64,000 nucleotides of DNA from Drosophila miranda (taxonomy: Eukaryota; Arthropoda; Insecta; Diptera; Drosophilidae): NCBI RefSeq assembly GCF_003369915.1, contig NC_046676.1:11700001-11764000 (forward strand), written 5' to 3'. The position numbers were made by a program, and so were the translations under genes. Shown here one piece after another: positions 58,698 through 64,000 of this stretch (position 1 is its first letter; each line of letters begins with the position of its first letter). The notes beneath the pieces are model-generated. The model did not search any database. It saw nothing but the letters and a program-made list of their open reading frames with translations, and was not told the DNA's origin.

Positions 58698-61600
58698 TTC
58701 TCGGTGTCCTGCGCCGCTCTGGCGATTTTCCCACTTTAAATCTCTCCGGCGGCCTTATCCGTTTGAGTGGTGCCGGATCAATATCTCCAGCTCTATTGGC
58801 CAAGACCTTCTCTGGCCGCCAACTGATTTGCCGCGATCCCCTCCTCTTACCACGCCAGGTATTTATTTAAATAATAATAATATAATATATTAAACTTTAA
58901 TTCAATAAAATCCTTTAATTTCAACAGGCCGCACCCTCCGGTGGCGAGGAATACCTATTGCGTGCCCGTGGACACCGATATGCCCCATCGTTTACCAGCG
59001 AATTCACTCTTCTGGTCTTTCGGTTCGAGTGAACGAGTGTGGGCTCTACGACGGCTGTCCGACGGCTGCACACGGTATATGAATTTTGTCGCGCGAGGCT
59101 GTGGTCTTTGGTCCTCATCCTTTTGGGATGTCTATGGGATGTGCTCCTAGCTGGACTCTGGCAGCCACTGGCTGATGAGTCGACAATGTGGTGTCCCGTT
59201 CGCTGCAGTAGGAACTAGTGATCGACGGCGGAATTGTTGGTTGACGTCCACTGGAAATAATGTCAGCAACCCACTCAATCAAAAGCCGCCGAATCAGCTT
59301 CGAGACGCGTAAGTAAATCAGTATATAATTGTGGCTATATTTTAAAATATATCTTTCTTCACAGAACTTATGTACCCTACCGAGTCGTATCCGATATTCC
59401 CCCGCCTGAAAGAGTCATATCCAGGCCTAACCGGCGTATTCCAGGCGTATTCGAGACACACCGAGTCCTATTCCAGCCAAACAGACTCGTATCCCAGCAG
59501 GACAGAAGCGCACGCCTTGCAAGATCCGAAACTAAGAAGCCATCGTCATCCTTCCATCTGGCTATCGACAACAAGGACTTTGAGGGAGTGGCTACGCGGG
59601 CTTCTAGATAGCTATCGTTCCTGTTAGGTTTAAGGATATACGCGTCCATATATTTAGATAGTAGATAGTAGAACAAATAGTTTATTTATTTATACTAAGC
59701 TAAGTTATGATGAATAAATTTATTGAAAAATCATCCTTGCTGTGTCCTGTTTTGGGGAAACTATCCCGATTACCAAAAGGCGTGGCACGCCCAGATCGGT
59801 TCACAAATAGCAGAGAAAACGAAATATTTTTGATTAGGGAAAATGTCCTTGATCCTTGATAAGGACTCCATCACATCAGGGACATTTTTCCGATCGCAGG
59901 ATGCCGTCACATGTCCCGATCGGGCCTCAAATAACGGAGAAAACAACAAAAGTTTTTGTTGTCAATTGTTGTACAACATTTTTTCTTGTTGTTGTACAAC
60001 AACTTTCAATTAGCGACCGCTCAAATGGCCAAAAACGGGAATTTCAAATCTGGGTTACCAGGCGAACAGAAATCAGCACAAGGTCACTGGTCTTTTTTAA
60101 ATTTTTTTATTTTTCCCGCCATTTTTCAAATCCCAAAATTTTGCAACTTTTTTTCATAGTTTCTTTGGCTTATTTTTCCTTTTTTCGGCCGCTCAAAACG
60201 GTGGAAGACGAGAATTTCACGTCTGCGATACCAGGCGAACAGAAATTAGCAGAAGGTTTTTTTGTAATATCTTTTTAATTATTTTTTTACGTTTTTTCAT
60301 ATTTTCTGTGGCCTCTCAAACGAGAATATGAAAAACGAACATATGGAAAAACAGAAAAATAAAATTAAAAGGAATTTTAAAAACCGGGACCCTCTGCTGA
60401 TTTCTGTTCACCTGGTATCTCAGATTTGAATTTCCCGTTTTTGGCCATTTGAGCGGTCGCTAATTGAAAGTTGTTGTACAACAACAAGAAAAAATGTTGT
60501 ACAACAATTGACAACAAAAACTTTTGTTGTTTTCTCCGTTATTTGAGGCCCGATCGGGACATGTGACGGCATCCTGCGATCGGAAAAATGTCCCTGATGT
60601 GATGGAGTCCTTATCAAGGATCAAGGACATTTTCCCTAATCAAAAATATTTCGTTTTCTCTGCTATTTGTGAACCGATCTGGGCGTGCCACGCCTTTTGG
60701 TAATCGGGATAGTTTCCCCAAAACAGGACACAGCAAGGATGATTTTTCAATAAATTTATTCATCATAACTTAGCTTAGTATAAATAAATAAACTATTTGT
60801 TCTACTATCTACTATCTAAATATATGGACGCGTATATCCTTAAACCTAACAGGAACGATAGCTATCTAGAAGCCCGCGTAGCCACTCCCTCAAAGTCCTT
60901 GTTGTCGATAGCCAGATGGAAGGATGACGATGGCTTCTTAGTTTCGGATCTTGCAAGGCGTGCGCTTCTGTCCTGCTGGGATACGAGTCTGTTTGGCTGG
61001 AATAGGACTCGGTGTGTCTCGAATACGCCTGGAATACGCCGGTTAGGCCTGGATATGACTCTTTCAGGCGGGGGAATATCGGATACGACTCGGTAGGGTA
61101 CATAAGTTCTGTGAAGGAAGATATATTTTAAAATATATCCACAATTATATACTGATTTACTTACGCGTCTCGAAGCTGATTCGGCGGCTTTTGATTGAGT
61201 GGGTTGCTGACATTATTTCCAGTGGACGTCAACCAACAATTCCGCCGTCGATCACTGGTCCCTACTGCAGCGGACGGGACACCACATTGTCGACTCATCA
61301 GCCAGTGGCTGCCAGAGTCCAGCTAGGAGCACATCCCATAGACATTCCAAAAGGATGAGGACCAAAGACCACAGCCTCGCGCGACAAAATTCATATACCG
61401 TGTGCAGCCGTCGGACAGCCGTCGTGGAGCCCACACTCGTTCACTCGAACCGAAAGATCAGAAGAGTGAATTCGCTGGTAAACGATGGGGCATATCGGTG
61501 TCCACGGGCACGCAATAGGTATTCCTCGCCACCGGAGGGTGCGGCCTGTTGAAATTAAAGGATTTTATTGAATTAAAGTTTAATATATTATATTATTATT

Positions 61601-61774
61601 ATTTAAATAAATACCTGGCGTGGTAAGAGGAGGGGATCGCGGCAAATCAGTTGGCGGCCAGAGAAGGTCTTGGCCAATAGAGCTGGAGATATTGATTCGG
61701 CACCACTCAAACGGATAAGGCCGCCGGAGAGATTAAAAGTGGAAAAATCGCCAGAGTGGCGCAGGACGCGGAAA
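58698..61774. repeat. Large inverted repeat: two ~1.38-kb arms around a ~310-nt loop (hpRNA-like)
   Basis: The left arm (about 58704-60081) is the reverse complement of the right arm (about 60391-61768), with equal lengths and apparently no indels. Differences seen are single bases, mostly in the outer part. The loop 60082-60390 is AT-rich and carries further weaker copies of a TACCAGGCGAACAGAAAT motif (60228). Each arm read toward the loop looks like spliced gene sequence: donor after CCACGCCAG (58858) and acceptor at 58927; donor GTAAGT after 59309 and acceptor TTCACAG near 59363; then an open reading piece ending at TAG. Frames are disrupted, so neither arm looks like an intact gene. No terminal-repeat transposase or target duplication seen. 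Confidence 0.85.
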
Positions 61775-61789
61775 AGTAAACGTTAAAGC

Positions 61790-61958
61790 CCTGTACCCAC
61801 ACATTAAAGTACTCTGGAACTGGAACCACAACAGAAAACAGAAACACAATCAATGTGTTATAATAACACATGCAAAGCGTTGTTGGGCTGACTGGATCAT
61901 GAATACGCGGCGGTAGACGAAAGCCAGAGCCGGGATCCAGAAAGTTGCTTTGCGGCAT
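61790..61958 (-). CDS. Possible first exon upstream of the right arm (unknown, low confidence)
   Basis: ATG at 61958-61956 opens MPQSNFLDPGSGFRLPPRIH, reaching a possible donor (CAT|GTGTTA) near 61872. An acceptor-like GTTCCAG at about 61815 leads into the right arm on the same strand. The composition is coding-like for about 30 codons and then becomes intron-like. If real, transcription from here would run through right arm, loop and left arm. No homologue recognised. Confidence 0.35.
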
Positions 61959-62122
61959 GTTCGGTGTATGAACTGGCGCATCTATATGCTATATGATATT
62001 AATTAAGAAAGAAACCTTCACGAAAATAGGATAATTTGTGTATAATTGTTAAACTAATGGCTAGCAGTAGCAAACTTCAAGTCCTGTTATAATAATTATA
62101 CTCTATTATTAAGCGATACAAC

Positions 62123-62969
62123 TCATAAATCGCGTTTTCTCAGAACCGTTGGCAGGCGTGGAGCAGGTTTCCCGATTTCCATCTCGTTCTCATTGCCCCC
62201 TCGCTTTGATTGAGGGGGCAGCTCCGCTATCGAAATAGCTCCATTTTTGCGAATTATGGAATAGACGCATACATCGTCGGGCTCTTGGCATATTGTCCGC
62301 CTATCAAAGTTGCGCACCCGCGGCTTCGGCTTCGGTTTGAGGTTGGGATTGTTTTTGGATATCGGCTTTTCTACCTCCGGGACCTCGGTGTAGTCAACTT
62401 TAATGGGAGTAACAAAGTTGCGTATCCAAACTTCAGCTTTAGGCTGCAGTACTTTTTTCTCCAAAATCTTAACGGGCGGGTGCTTTGCAGGCGAAGGTTT
62501 AGGTGCAGGCGAAGGTTCAGGTGTAAGCGAGAGCGACAAAGGCTCCTCTGGCTCATATGAGAGGCCTGGGTCAAAATCAGGAACTGCCCCCTGAGAAATT
62601 TGTAAATTGTAGACAAAGCCATTTGGAATAGGCACTAAAGAGCGTACTTACCACACAAACATGGAGCTTCTTGGCTTTTGGTGTGTCGGATATGAGAAGC
62701 CCGCACTTGCACTCCGTGTAGCCATGGAGTCTGTATACGGTACCGAGTCGTCTTATACTGAAGCACTTTTTCACATGGGCAATGGGGTTTTTGAGCGCGA
62801 TCATCTTTCTGCCACAGCCGGGGCAAACAGTCTCCTGCAGGACATCGTCAATGGTGTACCACACAGTCTTCCTTGACCTATTAGTAGGGGCTTCTTTTTT
62901 GCTGCTTTCTCTACTCTGCGGACTGCTGCACTTAGCCACTGTTTTTATATTTTCAATGGCGACAGACAT
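62123..62969 (-). CDS. Unknown protein with a Cys-rich zinc-finger-like N-terminus
   Basis: Two exons: 62969-62652 and 62590-62123, 261 residues. The N-terminal part has ETVCPGCGRKMIALKNPIAH..C and then ECKCGLLISD..HVC, a C-x2-C ... H-x-C arrangement suggesting metal binding (C2HC-like). The C-terminal part is Pro/Lys/Ser-rich (SLSLTPEPSPAPKPSPAK) and ends in a basic tail (RLPTVLRKRDL). GTAAGT donor and TTTCTCAG acceptor agree in phase. The first ATG (62969) is preferred. No family recognised. Confidence 0.7.
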
Positions 62970-63215
62970 GGCTTGAAGATCTGACAATATAAAACTATAT
63001 AAGTAAACAAGTGCCCATTGTCCGGTTCGGACTAGTATAAGTCCGATACTTACTGATATCCTTGATTATCGTTTAATAGTTTCTTAGTTAGTTGATTATT
63101 AGGAAAACGTGAAGAAGGACAGTCAGAAGGCAGTCAGTAAATATTTGTTAAATCTTTAAACAAAATATTTCAACTCAAAATTTAATCCAGCTTGATACAC
63201 AACTATCGACATTAC

Positions 63216-63223
63216 TATCGATA
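63216..63223. promoter_or_regulatory. DRE motif TATCGATA
   Basis: Perfect palindromic DRE (DREF/BEAF-type site), about 350 bp before the start of the ZAD zinc-finger gene. Common at Drosophila housekeeping promoters. Confidence 0.6.
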
Positions 63224-63420
63224 CATTATAGATGCCACAGTGCTCCGGATTATGTGGATACTGATTCAATGAACTGATTGATTTCTTGATTAAGAGTCCT
63301 TTGAGATAAAGAATCAAGACTATGAATTTGATTTACATCAATTAAGAAGGTGTGTTAAGACAACGAGGTTGCGGCAAAAGAATATATATTGGAACTATCA
63401 AAATTGCTTTGCACTGTATA

Positions 63421-63428
63421 TATCGATA
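63421..63428. promoter_or_regulatory. DRE motif TATCGATA (second copy)
   Basis: A second perfect copy, 205 bp downstream of the first and about 140 bp before the start codon of the ZAD gene. Confidence 0.6.
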
Positions 63429-63569
63429 CAAGGCTGCAGCATCTCTATGAACAGCTGTAATTTTGTTTGCAACTGAGTTTTTTTTAACAATTTAGTAAAT
63501 AAATAATTGCATTTACTAGCAATTCATTAAATGGGGATCAATCTTCTGTAAAAAAGACTCAACATCACA

Positions 63570-64000
63570 ATGGGTAAGAGTGCCTTCGCACTAAATTTTA
63601 GCAGCAAGAGCTAGGAGCTCCTGCCGCCCATGGACAGACATAGTCGAGGACGCCACAGTTTATCTATGTATCTATTAAATTGTCCTTTCCTTTCTAGCCG
63701 ATGCAACGATATGTTTACTCTGCATGTGTGAGTATCCATCGTCGTTTGGGGAGCTCATTGGTGTACACTCCGCGAGAGGAAGCGAGCTGGAGGTAGCCAG
63801 GATAATAGGCAAACACTTTCCACTGAAAGTGACGGAAAACAGTCCAGACCGGGTGTGCGGACGCTGCTGGAAAACAGTTTCAGAATTTCACGCGCTACAT
63901 GAGTTTGTTAGCCAAGCACAGAGCTCTCTGCAGGAAACTAAGGTCCTGTTGATGGAGGATGATCCGCTCACGCAATGCCACTTAATCGAGACCCCCAAAT
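63570..64000 (+). CDS. ZAD zinc-finger protein, N-terminal part (cut by window end)
   Basis: Exon 1 holds only ATG G (63570-63573). After GTAAGA and a CTTTCTAG acceptor, exon 2 starts at 63700. The reading gives MADATICLLCMCEYPSSFGE, then VARIIGKHFPLKV and DRVCGRCWKTVSEFHALHEF. The C-x2-C ... C-x2-C cysteine pattern is that of the ZAD (zinc-finger-associated domain), which dimerises transcription regulators in insects and is normally followed by C2H2 fingers. These would lie beyond the window. Confidence 0.9.

Larger units (their letters stand above)
62970..63569. other. Divergent intergenic region with DRE motifs
   Basis: 600 bp between a minus-strand and a plus-strand gene. Carries two perfect TATCGATA motifs (separate entries). 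Otherwise AT-rich with no gene. Confidence 0.5.

Noticed and set aside
59377-59676. 99-residue minus-strand ORF, identical to one at 60797-61096
   Set aside because: The identity is due to the inverted arms. The opposite strand fits the splice-consistent frame better.
58698-61774. Palindrome as a classic foldback or other DNA transposon
   Set aside because: No transposase, no short tandem motifs along the arms, no target duplication noticed, and the arms look like spliced gene sequence. Not fully excluded without a copy count.

Overview
The window is nuclear DNA of a fruit fly (genus Drosophila). It has short GT-AG introns of about 55-65 nt, Drosophila core-promoter motifs (Inr+DPE, DRE), a DINE-1 element, and recognisable orthologues of csul (Prmt5), Khc, cato, PPIL2, Atg9, Nox and IBTK. 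From memory, several of these lie close together on D. melanogaster 2R near 52F-53 (Muller element C). DINE-1 structure, lineage-specific duplications and overall divergence suggest a species outside the melanogaster group, perhaps the obscura group. That placement is inference.

Layout. 1-4400: a 3' piece of a second csul copy, a decayed CCDC93 gene, and a csul gene with all exons. 4690-9088 (-): Khc, convergent with csul. 9570-11480: an array of a degenerate AT-rich repeat. 11950-19178 (+): a predicted 2,347-residue MADF-type protein whose last exon is built from coding tandem repeats. 19636-20229 (-): the bHLH gene cato. 21700-25720: small or poorly conserved genes, including a small membrane-peptide ORF, a frame-broken small gene, a degenerate IDH3-gamma-like gene and a basic unknown protein. 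25983-30742 (+): two tandem EcKinase-like genes, the second carrying a DINE-1 in its first intron. 30946-31642 (+): a LYR microprotein (AltMiD51/MIEF1-MP-like) and an MTRFR-like release factor, stop and start 2 nt apart, probably one dicistronic mitochondrial transcript. 31718-33438 (-) and 33729-36191 (+): PPIL2 and Atg9 from a shared divergent promoter.

36192-46622 is about 10 kb of non-coding, simple-sequence-rich DNA. 46623-53201 (+) is the EF-hand NADPH oxidase Nox in 13 exons. 53784-57743 (-) is the IBTK homologue (ankyrin, RCC1, BTB). 57815-58697 repeats the AT-rich element of the 9.6 kb array. 58698-61774 is a very long near-perfect inverted repeat: two arms of about 1.38 kb of gene-derived, intron-bearing sequence around a loop of about 310 nt. 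It looks like a hairpin-RNA (hpRNA, endo-siRNA) locus and is the most unusual structure here. 62123-62969 (-) is a two-exon zinc-binding-like protein, and 63570-64000 (+) is the start of a ZAD zinc-finger gene.

The conserved genes are unrelated housekeeping, cytoskeletal and autophagy genes. The accessory parts (duplications, relics, repeat expansion, palindrome) cluster between them. Exon coordinates were read by eye from splice signals and reading frame and may be off by a few bases.
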